64,000 bases of DNA from Limnobaculum zhutongyuii (GCF_004295645.1 NZ_CP034752.1:2852001-2916000), one strand, 5' to 3'; counted from the stretch's first letter, positions 15,185 through 24,498 are shown. Notes: generated from the sequence alone by a model not told the origin. Numbers and translations: made by a program.

Positions 15185-15380
15185 TATCGATAGAGACAGT
15201 GATATCTATGAACTGATGCTCACGATACAAATAGAACGCGTACGACTATGCGTTTCTAATGAGTCATCGTCACATTTATGCATCGAATGCAATGCCCCTA
15301 TCCCCGCTAAACGTCGACAAATCTTACCCGGGGTATCGCTTTGTATTGAGTGCCAAACCTTAAGAGAAGTATCCCGATGA
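15177..15380 (+). CDS. TraR/DksA-like zinc finger protein
   Basis: 67 residues starting at ATG 15177, inside the end of the DUF2857 gene. A four-Cys zinc finger CIECNAPIPAKRR...LCIEC ends the protein, preceded by a helical coiled segment. TraR-like proteins bind the RNA polymerase secondary channel and mimic DksA with ppGpp. An ICE copy would adjust host transcription during transfer. An upstream in-frame start at 15081 has no support. Confidence 0.8.
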   Translation: MDDIDRDSDIYELMLTIQIERVRLCVSNESSSHLCIECNAPIPAKRRQILPGVSLCIECQTLREVSR

Positions 15381-15425
15381 ATATATATAGGGCGGGGGCT
15401 AATTTTGTTATGGAGAAAGTTTGTC

Positions 15426-16634
15426 ATGTCACCGACGTCAACACTTGCAGCGTTTATTGATCATGCAACAGATCGGCTATTGCAACGTGCTGACGTTAAA
15501 GCATCACCATCAAATTCGAATCATTCTCGCTGGGACAGCCTCATTTTTCTTGGCAATTTACACGATGTCGTTCCTCGCCGATTATTACTGGATAGTATCC
15601 TAAACCCACGGGAAAAATTCGCCTGGCAGCTCATACGCCTACACGCCACCGATAATAATACCGGTGCAGCCTTCCCTTCTTACGATGAGCTACAAATACA
15701 ATTATCTAATTATCCCGTAAAAGAAAAGGCCTCCAGAAGTACGGTCAGCTTGACGCTGTTAACATTACGCCTTACTCGATGGCTAAGCCTATGTCATCGC
15801 GCTAGGGATAAAAGAAATGGCCGTATACTCGGCAATATCTATGTACTACATGATGAACCGCTAACGTTGTTAGATGCCCAAACGTTCGATCCTGACTATT
15901 TAAAATTACTGGCGCATTGCATCTGTCATGCTAATCCACGTTTACGCTCTGTCGCAGAGGAGCTATTGGTCACCATTCACAGTGATGGCACCTTAAAATA
16001 CTTATCGTCACGGATGAGTTTAATTGAAGAACGAATCATCTGGCAGCAAGAACAAGCAATGACCCAGTCTGCTCAGGAAACCAAGCATAAAAGCCCTAAT
16101 TTTAGTGCTAAGTCTTATAGCAAGACTCAGCCTAAATCACCCTGTTTTAATAAAGAACCAAGTGCTACAAATAGAAATACTTCTTTAAAATCAAACAAAA
16201 AAACAACGGTCTTACTACAAGACTCCAGTACTACATTACAGAGTAGTAAAAAAAGAAAACTACAAGTACCGCGCGCGAACGGCAAACTGCAATGGCCAGA
16301 AGTTATTGCATTACAGGCACACGAAATCCAATTAGTGCAGCAAATTACTCATCAACTCGATTTAGCATTGGCACAAGCGGTACTAGATGATACTGCGGCT
16401 CGAATTAGTCGCGGCGGCATACAAAATCCAGCCGCCTACCTCTTGGCAACATTGAAACGCGCTAAAAAGGGTGAGTTCAATGCGTTAAGTAAGCATTCAT
16501 CGGCCATTTCACCGCCAATTTCCACCTCACATCATCCGGTAGAACAAGACACATTCCGTAGCAGCGATCCACAAAATGTCTTAGCAATCCTTAACGAGAT
16601 TAAAAACCGGATCAAACTGGTCAAAGGAAGGTAA
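15426..16634 (+). CDS. STY4528-family pathogenicity-island replication protein
   Basis: 402 residues from ATG 15426, chosen because GGAG lies 12 bases upstream; a TTG at 15405 would add seven residues. Residues 1-160 contain a winged helix (FPSYDELQIQLSNYP, SRSTVSLTLLTLRLTRWLSL) as in STY4528-type ICE replication proteins. Residues about 215-290 are Ser/Lys-rich and probably unstructured. The C-terminal segment has IQNPAAYLLATLKRAKKGEF, typical of the family and of other replication initiators. It probably helps start ICE replication. Confidence 0.78.
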   Translation: MSPTSTLAAFIDHATDRLLQRADVKASPSNSNHSRWDSLIFLGNLHDVVPRRLLLDSILNPREKFAWQLIRLHATDNNTGAAFPSYDELQIQLSNYPVKEKASRSTVSLTLLTLRLTRWLSLCHRARDKRNGRILGNIYVLHDEPLTLLDAQTFDPDYLKLLAHCICHANPRLRSVAEELLVTIHSDGTLKYLSSRMSLIEERIIWQQEQAMTQSAQETKHKSPNFSAKSYSKTQPKSPCFNKEPSATNRNTSLKSNKKTTVLLQDSSTTLQSSKKRKLQVPRANGKLQWPEVIALQAHEIQLVQQITHQLDLALAQAVLDDTAARISRGGIQNPAAYLLATLKRAKKGEFNALSKHSSAISPPISTSHHPVEQDTFRSSDPQNVLAILNEIKNRIKLVKGR

Positions 16635-16658
16635 TAACTATCAAAAACACAACTTTAA

Positions 16659-16699
16659 ATAGGCATAGCATTACACCAATGGTTTAATGCTACGCCTAT
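16659..16699. promoter_or_regulatory. 15-bp inverted repeat after STY4528-like gene
   Basis: ATAGGCATAGCATTA (16659-16673) and TAATGCTACGCCTAT (16685-16699) pair over 15 positions with one mismatch. There is no T run, so it may be a bidirectional transcription barrier or a protein-binding site. Confidence 0.6.
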
Positions 16700-16855
16700 C
16701 AATATTTCCATTTTGATTGTTGGTTCTTTGAGTTCGTATTTATCTCCTTGCCATAAATTGTTCCATTTCCTAACTCTATTTTCGCATTGCGGCAAACATC
16801 TTCCAGTTGCACCCTGCTCCAACACTAAACAGAGCGCCATGGCGCAGAGGTAAAA

Positions 16856-17683
16856 ATGAGTGATTACCAACTTACTAGCGGCCCCTTACGCAGTGCGATT
16901 ACCATCGAATTGCATACTCACCGGGCTACCCAACTCTGGCAAGGACGAAGAGGTTCTATCGAAGATAAAGTACATCCAATTATCGGTATGCCTCGTTTTT
17001 TAGTCATTATGAATACCATCAAAATGGATGCCGCTCGCAATAATCTCTATGCTGATATGTGGATGCTACAACTCGAAGAGCGCTTACTCGAAGCGCGTAC
17101 CGAAATGAATGAACTGCTACACGAAGCCGAAAAAGCCCTTGTTGCAATACCTGATACGATTAATATCGAAAGCTGCCTGAGTATCCAACCGGCCAAATTT
17201 CCATTATTTGTATCGGCACAACTTGGCTATATAGCGATCTATCTACTGACTGACTTCGATCAATTAGCGCGTAAAATGATGCTAGCCAACCATATGGCGG
17301 TCTGCTCCAGCACTTATACCAAGGATTTTCTGGAACGCGCTTCCGGCATGATCCGTAGCATTTACAGTCTGGCGCAGAAGTATCAGCGCGTTCCGGTGAC
17401 CCGGCAAGATTTCATTGATGGTCATAGACGAGCTAAAGATGCAGAAGAACATTATGGGCCTGTACCCGTAGATATTCTCAATGCTACTCGGCGTTCCCAA
17501 TATGCTCCCCCCATCCTACGCACTACGTTAACCTCTGTCGAAGAAGAAAATACGGCGGGCACGCCTGATGAAATAGCAACTTCAGTTGTTGAAGCTATCA
17601 CAGGAAACCCGCCAGCACCAATTCGTCAGCGAAGAGCCAAAATTGATACCACGCCTCCCGAAAATAATGAGGCAGCTAAATGA
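16856..17683 (+). CDS. TIGR03761/PFL_4669-type ICE protein
   Basis: 275 residues. The pattern GPLRSAITIELHTHRATQLWQGRRG, DNLYADMWMLQLEERL and LARKMMLANHMAVCS is that of the TIGR03761 family, a conserved ICE maintenance gene of unknown biochemistry. Its C-terminal 60 residues are Pro/Glu-rich. It starts a tightly packed block with DUF3158 (4-base overlap) and SSB, suggesting a function in ICE DNA processing. Confidence 0.85.
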   Translation: MSDYQLTSGPLRSAITIELHTHRATQLWQGRRGSIEDKVHPIIGMPRFLVIMNTIKMDAARNNLYADMWMLQLEERLLEARTEMNELLHEAEKALVAIPDTINIESCLSIQPAKFPLFVSAQLGYIAIYLLTDFDQLARKMMLANHMAVCSSTYTKDFLERASGMIRSIYSLAQKYQRVPVTRQDFIDGHRRAKDAEEHYGPVPVDILNATRRSQYAPPILRTTLTSVEEENTAGTPDEIATSVVEAITGNPPAPIRQRRAKIDTTPPENNEAAK

Positions 17684-18204
17684 GCGACCTCTCTAAAGCA
17701 CCTGATTTATCAAAGGCTGAATATCGAGCACTTGCTTACGAAGACTATAATTCGATTGCTTACAAAAGCTCGCTAAAAGGCCTTTTAAAGGGTAAGGGGG
17801 AACTGGATCTTCTGGCCCAGGACGCTCTTGATGCGAGGGTAGTTCTAATGCAACTACAAACCCAAATTCTTCAGCGAGCATGGCGATTCCCAATCCGTTA
17901 CCTACCATTAATACTTTGCCGTGGGCCAGCGCGATCTGGTGCAAATTTCCTTCGCTGGCGCAATCAAGAAAATAACAGAAGCGGAACATTAGCCTGGGGT
18001 GAACACTTACAATCACTTGCGATATCAGCACCTGTTCGCTCCGCTCTATTAGCCATTGAACATGACCGCATCATATTCAATATGCAGATGTCGATAGTCA
18101 CTTTTATTATTCGCCAAACCCGTGAGTGTTCAGAAAAAATCTTATCGGCAAACTCGTTAGCAAAATCTCTTCCCATTTCCCCATCCCAAAATTTGCGGAG
18201 ATAA
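17680..18204 (+). CDS. DUF3158 family ICE protein
   Basis: 174 residues, overlapping the previous gene by ATGA. The family signature includes SSLKGLLKGKGEL, ARVVLMQLQTQILQRAWRFPIRYLPL and TGANFLRWR-like SGANFLRWRNQ. DUF3158 genes sit between TIGR03761 and ssb in PFGI-1/SPI-7-class ICEs. No catalytic motif is visible; role unknown. Confidence 0.85.
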   Translation: MSDLSKAPDLSKAEYRALAYEDYNSIAYKSSLKGLLKGKGELDLLAQDALDARVVLMQLQTQILQRAWRFPIRYLPLILCRGPARSGANFLRWRNQENNRSGTLAWGEHLQSLAISAPVRSALLAIEHDRIIFNMQMSIVTFIIRQTRECSEKILSANSLAKSLPISPSQNLRR

Positions 18205-18206
18205 TT

Positions 18207-18620
18207 ATGGCTCATCGTGATTTAAATAAAGTCTGTCTTATCGGCTATTTGGGGCAAGACCCAGAAATTCGTTATATGCCCGATGGCAGAGCAGTTGCTA
18301 CTGTCTCATTAGCCACATCGGAAAGTTGGAAAGATAAAGATGCCGGTGAACAACGTCACCGTACTGAATGGCACAGAATAGTGATATTTGGCGGACTTGC
18401 AGAGGTTGCCGGTCGGCATCTTAAAAAAGGATCTCAGATATATGTTGAAGGACAACTACGAACCCGAAAATGGAAAGATAATATCGGGGCAGAACGCCAG
18501 ACAACAGAAGTCGTTATCGATATGCATGGCCTTATGCAAATGCTTGGTTCTAAATCTAGCAATGCGCCAACGGAAAGTCCGCCAATTGACGAACTGCCGT
18601 TGACTGAAAGCAGGGACTAA
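18207..18620 (+). CDS. ssb: ICE single-stranded DNA-binding protein
   Basis: 137 residues from ATG 18207 (GGAG upstream). An OB fold matches bacterial SSB (LNKVCLIGYLGQDPEIRYMPDGRAVATVSLATSE, TEWHRIVIFGGLAEVAGRHLKKGSQIYVEGQLRTRKW). It is shorter than the host SSB (about 178 residues). The acidic C-terminal tip that normally ends DDIPF is replaced by IDELPLTESRD, so the tip-like residues are internal. It coats ICE single strands in replication and transfer. Confidence 0.93.
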   Translation: MAHRDLNKVCLIGYLGQDPEIRYMPDGRAVATVSLATSESWKDKDAGEQRHRTEWHRIVIFGGLAEVAGRHLKKGSQIYVEGQLRTRKWKDNIGAERQTTEVVIDMHGLMQMLGSKSSNAPTESPPIDELPLTESRD

Positions 18621-18638
18621 CCCTTATCGACAAGCTCT

Positions 18639-18666
18639 GCGTTGTAAGTGAATCTGCTTACAACGC
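18639..18666. promoter_or_regulatory. Perfect 10-bp hairpin after ssb
   Basis: GCGTTGTAAG (18639-18648) pairs perfectly with CTTACAACGC (18657-18666) over an 8-base loop. It lies 18 bases after the ssb stop but has no T run. It may stabilise the upstream mRNA or act with Rho. The following 330 bases to 19001 hold no gene and form the leader of the STY4534-like gene. Confidence 0.6.
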
Positions 18667-19001
18667 CCCATTAGCCCTGCACCTAATGTTTCCTTGTTGG
18701 TTTATCTCAAAAACTCCCCCATCCTGAAAATCAATTCTGCCTTCTCAACTACCGTCTTTTTTTGTTAACTACTCAGACTTTCTACTGCCATTCACTGGCA
18801 GCCCCGGTAGTCAGAGTCCTATAGCTACCCATGCATCAGCATGTGACTCACCCCCAGGCCCGATGCAACCTGAAAAAACGGGCTACGCGTTATGATACCC
18901 AACGTGGCTGTTGCTCACTTCACACATTATTTACTTTCCTTACGGGAGACACTCTTCCATAGGGATACGTGGCTCTGAATTCTTTTCTCTGGAGACCTAT
19001 C

Positions 19002-19514
19002 ATGACAACTAAACTAACCTCTTATTTTGATTTACACACAACGGGTATTGGCTATGTCAACCGGCTGCGTGAAGTCACGCCCAAAAAGGGTTCTTCTTTC
19101 ACTGCCTGTACGATTAGCGCGATGAGAGGCGAGTCTAATGCGGTTGAATATACCTATATCGATGTCAGAGTTTATAACCAAGATGCGGCCAACCTACTTT
19201 GGCAATACAAAGATGCACTGGACAATAAACAACGGGTAACCATTTCATTTCGCATTGGTGACCTGTATGCAGAAACGTTTGAATATAAAAATGGCGAAAG
19301 GAAAGGTGAAATCGGCATATCGCTCAAAGGCCGTTTAATCGCCATCACGTCAATTTCCGTTAATGGGGAAAGCGTCTATCGAGCGATATACAACCCCACG
19401 TCGGAATTACCAAAAGCCAACGTTGTAAGCAGTGATACTAACGTTTCCATATCCGCTGGCTGTATAGAATCGACTATCAACGCTTCCTCAAAACCACTCA
19501 ACGCAGTGGCCTAA
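19002..19514 (+). CDS. STY4534-family ICE replication protein (DUF3577)
   Basis: 170 residues from ATG 19002 with GGAG upstream. An OB-fold-like sequence (YFDLHTTGIGYVNRLREVTPKKGSSFTACTISAMRG, VEYTYIDVRVYNQDAANLL) is the DUF3577/STY4534 signature. It is found next to ssb in SPI-7-class ICEs and is thought to be a single-strand-binding-type replication accessory. A long structured leader precedes it, including CTTACGGGAGACAC, similar to a motif ahead of the next gene. Confidence 0.85.
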   Translation: MTTKLTSYFDLHTTGIGYVNRLREVTPKKGSSFTACTISAMRGESNAVEYTYIDVRVYNQDAANLLWQYKDALDNKQRVTISFRIGDLYAETFEYKNGERKGEIGISLKGRLIAITSISVNGESVYRAIYNPTSELPKANVVSSDTNVSISAGCIESTINASSKPLNAVA

Positions 19515-19589
19515 TACTTCATTTCACTCACCCCACAGGGACACTCCCTTACGGGATATCCCTGCTTACTACCTAAATAGGAAAATAAA

Positions 19590-19976
19590 ATGGGACTCGA
19601 CATTTACTTTTTTGAGCTTCAAAAAAACACCACTACTCCGGTAAGTGAACTTACTGAACAACCTATCGATGTTGGCTATTTTCGTAAGGTTAATGCGCTC
19701 TTAAACTGGATTAATACCCACGTAGAACCTGTCCAGAACTGTGTTGATATTGATATTACTCGGTCACACCTACAGCGGTTGTACGATAATCTAACCCAAC
19801 TAACGCCTAAAAACTGTGGGGAACAATTTCCGACGACTGAAGGGTTTTTCTTCGGTTCTACAAAATATGATCATTCATACTGGCAAGACGTCCATGACGT
19901 GAAGGTATGGGTTCATGACATACTGGAAACGTTTGATTTCGACGAAAGTCGCCTCGTTTTTCACGCCTGGTGGTGA
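19590..19976 (+). CDS. Conserved protein of unknown function (MGLDIYFFE type)
   Basis: 128 residues. It matches a small conserved phage/ICE family starting MGLDxY and containing RKVNALLNWI and TEGFFFGSTKYDHSYW. No catalytic motif is assigned. The leader (19515-19589) contains nested inverted repeats around CAGGGA/TCCCTG (19546-19573). It sits between the STY4534-like and ArdC genes, so it may be another DNA-processing or antirestriction accessory; this is inference. Confidence 0.65.
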   Translation: MGLDIYFFELQKNTTTPVSELTEQPIDVGYFRKVNALLNWINTHVEPVQNCVDIDITRSHLQRLYDNLTQLTPKNCGEQFPTTEGFFFGSTKYDHSYWQDVHDVKVWVHDILETFDFDESRLVFHAWW

Positions 19977-20016
19977 TATTTCACTAAATACCTCCGTTTT
20001 ACTTAATCGCCTTTCA

Positions 20017-20054
20017 CCCTGATGGTGTACTTTTGCCATCGGGCTGGGTACACC
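20017..20054 (+). promoter_or_regulatory. Leader with two competing hairpins before ardC
   Basis: CCCTGATGG (20017-20025) can pair with CCATCGGG (20036-20043, one bulge), while GGTGTAC (20024-20030) can pair with GTACACC (20048-20054). The two foldings overlap and exclude each other. The arrangement lies 17 bases before the ardC start. Confidence 0.45.
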
Positions 20055-20070
20055 TTATTTGGAGTATCCT

Positions 20071-21072
20071 ATGACGCAAGAAAATCACACAATAACACGT
20101 ACCAATGGAGCTCATAACGACCTCTATCAAGCTGTAACCGATAGAATCATTGCCGCTCTTGAGTCAGGCACACCGCCTTGGAAACAGCCCTGGCGATCTG
20201 TCGAAGGCAAAGCCGGTAACATGATGCCATGCAATGCCATCACAGGACGCCGTTACAGTGGTGTCAATGTTCTGCTGTTATGGATGGCGTCTGCTGAATG
20301 CGGCTTTCACTCACATCGTTGGCTCACCTATCGGCAAGCTGAAGCCGCTGGCGGTCACGTCAAGAAAGGCGAGTTAGCTAATTTTGCTATCTTGTTTAAA
20401 CCCTTCCAGGTTGAACTACAGGACAAAGAGGGTCATCCGCTCTTAGATGAACAAGGTCAACCAATTCAGGCTGAACGAGCCTTTATCAAACATATGCCAC
20501 TATTCAATATTGAACAATGTGATGGTTTGCCCGATTCTATCAAGGGTACGCCACCCTCCCCTCTAACGGATAGTTCTCCTCCACAAACCGATGAAGGTGC
20601 TGTTGATACTCAAACATTTAATCGAGTCATGACAATGATTAACCAGACAGGCGTCAGCTTTCTGTCTCATCCACAAAATCAGGCATTCTATCGTCCGGCA
20701 ACCGACCAGATAGTCATGCCGGAACACCAGCAATTCTTCACCGAGGCTGACTATTGGTCTACCGTACTCCATGAGTTAACCCATGCCACCGGTCATTCCC
20801 TTAGATTAAACCGGGCAGGCATCACCTCAACAACTCGGCGTTTTGGCGATACGGTTTACGGATTCGAAGAATTGATTGCCGAAATTGGCAGCGCCTTTCT
20901 TTGCACCGAGCTGGGTATTTTTGGTGATGTGCAACATGAAAGCTACCTCTCTTCTTGGTTGAAAACGCTGAAAGAAGATAAGCATGCCATATTCCGGGCC
21001 AGCCGCTTTGCTCGGGAGGCCTTTGAATACCTGATAGACCACCACGGTATGGCGCAACAGTCGGCCGCTTAA
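20071..21072 (+). CDS. ardC: ArdC-type antirestriction protein
   Basis: 333 residues from ATG 20071 (TTGGAG upstream). The N-terminal DUF1738/ArdC domain (DLYQAVTDRIIAALESGTPPWKQPW, NAITGRRYSGVNVLLLW) binds single-stranded DNA; the C-terminal zincin-like domain has HELTHATGH (about residue 234) and FEELIAEIGSAFL as metal ligands. ArdC proteins protect entering single-stranded DNA from host restriction and act as a TraC-like primase relative. It is encoded just upstream of topB and followed by a terminator. Confidence 0.92.
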   Translation: MTQENHTITRTNGAHNDLYQAVTDRIIAALESGTPPWKQPWRSVEGKAGNMMPCNAITGRRYSGVNVLLLWMASAECGFHSHRWLTYRQAEAAGGHVKKGELANFAILFKPFQVELQDKEGHPLLDEQGQPIQAERAFIKHMPLFNIEQCDGLPDSIKGTPPSPLTDSSPPQTDEGAVDTQTFNRVMTMINQTGVSFLSHPQNQAFYRPATDQIVMPEHQQFFTEADYWSTVLHELTHATGHSLRLNRAGITSTTRRFGDTVYGFEELIAEIGSAFLCTELGIFGDVQHESYLSSWLKTLKEDKHAIFRASRFAREAFEYLIDHHGMAQQSAA

Positions 21073-21083
21073 CTCATCTTAAT

Positions 21084-21115
21084 AAGGCTCATCATCATGA
21101 TGGGCCTTTTCTTTT
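21084..21115 (+). terminator. Intrinsic terminator after ardC
   Basis: A 10-bp stem AAGGCTCATC/GATGGGCCTT (one G-T pair, loop ATCAT) is followed by TTCTTTT. It ends the ardC transcript 11 bases after its stop codon. Confidence 0.85.
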
Positions 21116-21190
21116 ATCGCCAAAAAAGAGTTTAGGCTACCTAAGCTGTATTTATATCCTTCCCATAATGCATAGGTTCCTAACCTGTTC

Positions 21191-21220
21191 GGGTGCAGAT
21201 CCACACTGCGCCCATTTTTT
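21191..21220 (+). terminator. Terminator-like hairpin in the topB leader
   Basis: GGGTGCAG (21191-21198) pairs with CTGCGCCC (21206-21213), followed by ATTTTTT. It lies 89 bases before the topB start and well after the ardC terminator, so it fits an attenuator that controls topB. Confidence 0.6.
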
Positions 21221-21308
21221 GCTCACCCAATAAACAGTTTCACCTATTTAATTAACGAAGAACCGCTAACACTCTTCAGAACAATGGCCATAATCTGGGA
21301 ATAAGCCA

Positions 21309-23141
21309 ATGAAACTGTTCTTATGTGAAAAACCCTCTCAGGGACGGGATATCGCGAAAATTGTTGGTGCCACAAAGCGCTCTGATGGTTGTATAGTCGG
21401 CGATGGCGTTACTGTAACCTGGGCCTTCGGTCATCTATTAGAAATGACCGGCCCTGAAGGATATGGCGAACAATATAAACAATGGAAAATGGCGTCGTTG
21501 CCTATAATACCGCAACAATGGCAACTCTCAGTTAAGCCTGAAGCGAAAAAGCAGTTTAAAGTCATTCAGTCACTCCTTAAAAAAGCGACTACCGTTATTA
21601 TTGCTACAGACGCTGACCGAGAAGGCGAGACGATAGCCAGACAACTGTTAGAATATTGTCAGTACAAGGGTAAAACACAGCGCCTCTGGCTCTCAGCGCT
21701 TGATGATGTCAGTATCCGCAAAGGATTATCGTCACTAAAATCAGATGCAGAAACCTACCCTCTATATTTAGCAGGATTAGGCCGTGCCCGAGCAGACTGG
21801 CTGGTCGGTATGAATATGACCCGCGTTTATACCCTACTCGGACGCAATGCGGGGCTACAAAAAACCGTCCTCTCGGTCGGTCGAGTGCAAACCCCAACGC
21901 TGAGACTGGTCGTAGATCGTGACAGACAAATTACTTCATTTATCCCAAAGCCCTTCTGGTCGCTATTCTTAACGTTGAATACCGGCACTGATTCATTTAT
22001 CGCTGAATGGCTCCCGCCAGAAAATGTCAGCGACGAAGATAATCGCTGTATTCATGAACAAGCAGCCAGATTAGTCAGTCAGCATGTTCAAAAGTCTGGG
22101 CAGGCTATTGTTAGCTCGGTAGAAACCAAACGGGCAAAGGAATCGGCACCCTTACCGTTTGACTTAGGAACCCTTCAGCAAGTGTGTTCTAAAAAGTGGA
22201 GCATGGGGGCACAGCAGGTACTGACTATTGCCCAATCACTGTATGAAATCCATAAGGCGACTACCTATCCAAGGACCGACTGTGGCTATCTGCCAGAATC
22301 AATGTTTGCTGAAGTTCCTCACGTTCTGGCAGCAATGATAAAAACCGACCCGCAGGTACAGCCGTTGACCACTAGATTAAATCCCCAGTTCAAATCTCGC
22401 GCTTGGAATGATAAAAAAATCAGCGCTCACCATGGAATAATTCCAACGATGCAGGCTACCGAGCTAGGGAAAATGACCGATGAAGAACGAAAAGTCTATA
22501 ACCTGATATGCAGCCACTACTTAGCACAGTTTTTCCCTCTCCATGAATGCGATAAAACACAGGTCATGCTATCAAATGCCAACCAATCGTTTCGGGCCCA
22601 GGGCAAAGTCATTATCGCTGCCGGTTGGAAAACGCTATTTAGTAAAGACTTTGATGACTCCACTTCAGAATTAGGTATTGAACAAAATATTCCTGCCTTG
22701 ATAGATGGACAGTGCTGTTCTGTTACCAACGTTGATATCCGCGTCCTTAAAACCAAACCTCCCGAGCATTTCACTGACGGAACACTGATTGCTGCGATGA
22801 AGAATGCGGCTCGTTTCGTCACTGATGAACGCTTGAAACAGCGACTAAAGGAAAATGCCGGTATTGGTACAGAAGCAACCCGAGCAGGTATTATTGAAAC
22901 ACTACTAAAACGTGGCTATTTGGTAAAAAAGAAGCGATTTCTAGTCTCAAGCGACACCGCGACAATGTTGATTGATGCCATACCTGATGTCATTAAAGAT
23001 CCTGGTACAACTGCACTATGGGAGCAGGCGCTCGATAGTATTGCATCAGGGGAACTTAAGCTTGATGATTTTCTGGCAAAGCAGTCAGTATGGATTGGCA
23101 AGATTGTCGAATATGCTAAACAGCAGTCTCTCGTAAAATAA
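21309..23141 (+). CDS. topB: DNA topoisomerase III
   Basis: 610 residues, slightly shorter than chromosomal TopB (about 650). The TOPRIM domain has the Glu in CEKPSQ and the acidic triad in ATDADREGET (about 97-107); the catalytic Tyr is in TYPRTDCGYLPE (about 320). It relaxes and decatenates DNA by single-strand passage, needed for ICE replication intermediates. TopB is a constant neighbour of ssb and STY4534 in this ICE class. It ends the replication block; foreign-looking cargo follows. Confidence 0.95.
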   Translation: MKLFLCEKPSQGRDIAKIVGATKRSDGCIVGDGVTVTWAFGHLLEMTGPEGYGEQYKQWKMASLPIIPQQWQLSVKPEAKKQFKVIQSLLKKATTVIIATDADREGETIARQLLEYCQYKGKTQRLWLSALDDVSIRKGLSSLKSDAETYPLYLAGLGRARADWLVGMNMTRVYTLLGRNAGLQKTVLSVGRVQTPTLRLVVDRDRQITSFIPKPFWSLFLTLNTGTDSFIAEWLPPENVSDEDNRCIHEQAARLVSQHVQKSGQAIVSSVETKRAKESAPLPFDLGTLQQVCSKKWSMGAQQVLTIAQSLYEIHKATTYPRTDCGYLPESMFAEVPHVLAAMIKTDPQVQPLTTRLNPQFKSRAWNDKKISAHHGIIPTMQATELGKMTDEERKVYNLICSHYLAQFFPLHECDKTQVMLSNANQSFRAQGKVIIAAGWKTLFSKDFDDSTSELGIEQNIPALIDGQCCSVTNVDIRVLKTKPPEHFTDGTLIAAMKNAARFVTDERLKQRLKENAGIGTEATRAGIIETLLKRGYLVKKKRFLVSSDTATMLIDAIPDVIKDPGTTALWEQALDSIASGELKLDDFLAKQSVWIGKIVEYAKQQSLVK

Positions 23142-23246
23142 TTACCTTTACTTAGCCACCTAAAGGTTGAAGAATCATAGGCCTATGCCCATGCTATTAA
23201 AACCTATAATTGAATTGTTATGTTTGATAGCTGATATGGAGTCTAA

Positions 23247-24410
23247 ATGGAAAATTATTTTTTAAACTTGGAAGCAATTCATCCTTCATGCTTGGTCAAA
23301 ATTCTACAAGGGAATAAGCTTCCAAAAAATGGCGAGATATGGGAGTTCACCAATGAGATAAAACCGTTGGATCTTTACTGCTATCTATATGCAAAGTATG
23401 GTCCGCCAAATGGCATGCAGAATTTCCTTCGCTCTGATGATTCGGATAATCTCATTCATTGGGAATGGACTCTTGCTGGTGAATATGGACTTACTTCAAT
23501 TCAAGGGCAAAACTTTCGAAGCGAAGTTCATTTGATTGGTGATTTTAAAGGTAAAGGAATTACACTCGAGAGTTTTATTTCCCAGATAAAATCGGATATC
23601 GGAAATCATGGTAAAAAAATATCCGAACTTAGAAAAGAGCTTGAAAAGTGGACGCAGTTTGTCAACCCTTATCAACGCATTGAATCAGCTGTAAACCTTC
23701 ATTTTAATAAACTAGACGAACTTAAACTCAATCCTCAGGAAGACAAAGTTCCACAAGCTACTTCTCATGAGGAATGGGCGACCTATCAGGAGCGTTGGTC
23801 TACTGTATCAGAGAAGTATAGTTATGCTGTGGGTTTAGCTTTCGGCTTGCGGTCAATGCTACCAGTCCTTGCTGAATCATTTGTGAACCTACTGTTGTTT
23901 ATTTTATGTCGAGCAGATATAAAAAGTAATGAACGACTTTTCAAAAACACGATTAGGCAACCTATAGACGTAAGGATTCAATCATTACATGTCAGTTGCA
24001 TTGGGTTTGATTCAGCTGTTGATTATTCATCGGAAGAGTGTAAAAAATTTCACACTCTGATGAATGAAAGGAACGATCTTCTGCATGGAAATGTTGAGAT
24101 TAATAAGCTTTCAATAGGTGATGTTTTCTTCAATAAACGCGTCCCTCTTTTTATCCAGTATGAAGACTTCTGGGATAAATCAATTGGAGTGTCAATGCGA
24201 TCAGTAAAGTTTGAAGCCATACATGAAGATAAGAAAATTGTCGATGATTTCATTAAATATATTCTTAGCAAACTTGACGCTAATATAAAAAAACAAGTTG
24301 AACTAATTATGGAAAAGGGTCAACTAGGATTTAACCATAAAACTGGTAGGATTGGTTTACTATTTCCTGAGCATATGGTTGACTTTAGGGCCGTTTTTAA
24401 AAAAGTATAA
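23247..24410 (+). CDS. HEPN-like cargo protein, candidate defence effector
   Basis: 387 residues, A+T-rich relative to its neighbours. The C-terminal half is helical and contains ERNDLLHGN: Arg275 and His280 fit the Rx4-6H motif of HEPN ribonucleases, preceded by a long helix with EECKKFHTLMN. The N-terminal part (about 1-110) is beta-rich and may be a sensor domain (ApeA-like layout). No membrane segment. It is a single-gene insertion after topB, a common site for ICE defence cargo. RNase activity and anti-phage role are inferred from the motif and context. Confidence 0.6.
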   Translation: MENYFLNLEAIHPSCLVKILQGNKLPKNGEIWEFTNEIKPLDLYCYLYAKYGPPNGMQNFLRSDDSDNLIHWEWTLAGEYGLTSIQGQNFRSEVHLIGDFKGKGITLESFISQIKSDIGNHGKKISELRKELEKWTQFVNPYQRIESAVNLHFNKLDELKLNPQEDKVPQATSHEEWATYQERWSTVSEKYSYAVGLAFGLRSMLPVLAESFVNLLLFILCRADIKSNERLFKNTIRQPIDVRIQSLHVSCIGFDSAVDYSSEECKKFHTLMNERNDLLHGNVEINKLSIGDVFFNKRVPLFIQYEDFWDKSIGVSMRSVKFEAIHEDKKIVDDFIKYILSKLDANIKKQVELIMEKGQLGFNHKTGRIGLLFPEHMVDFRAVFKKV

Positions 24411-24498
24411 CGAACTATTGCTCTCAGAAATTTTACTTTCTACGTTCCTAAAACTCCTATTATTGGAGCATCATATGTAGCCAAAGAGCATATCTATC

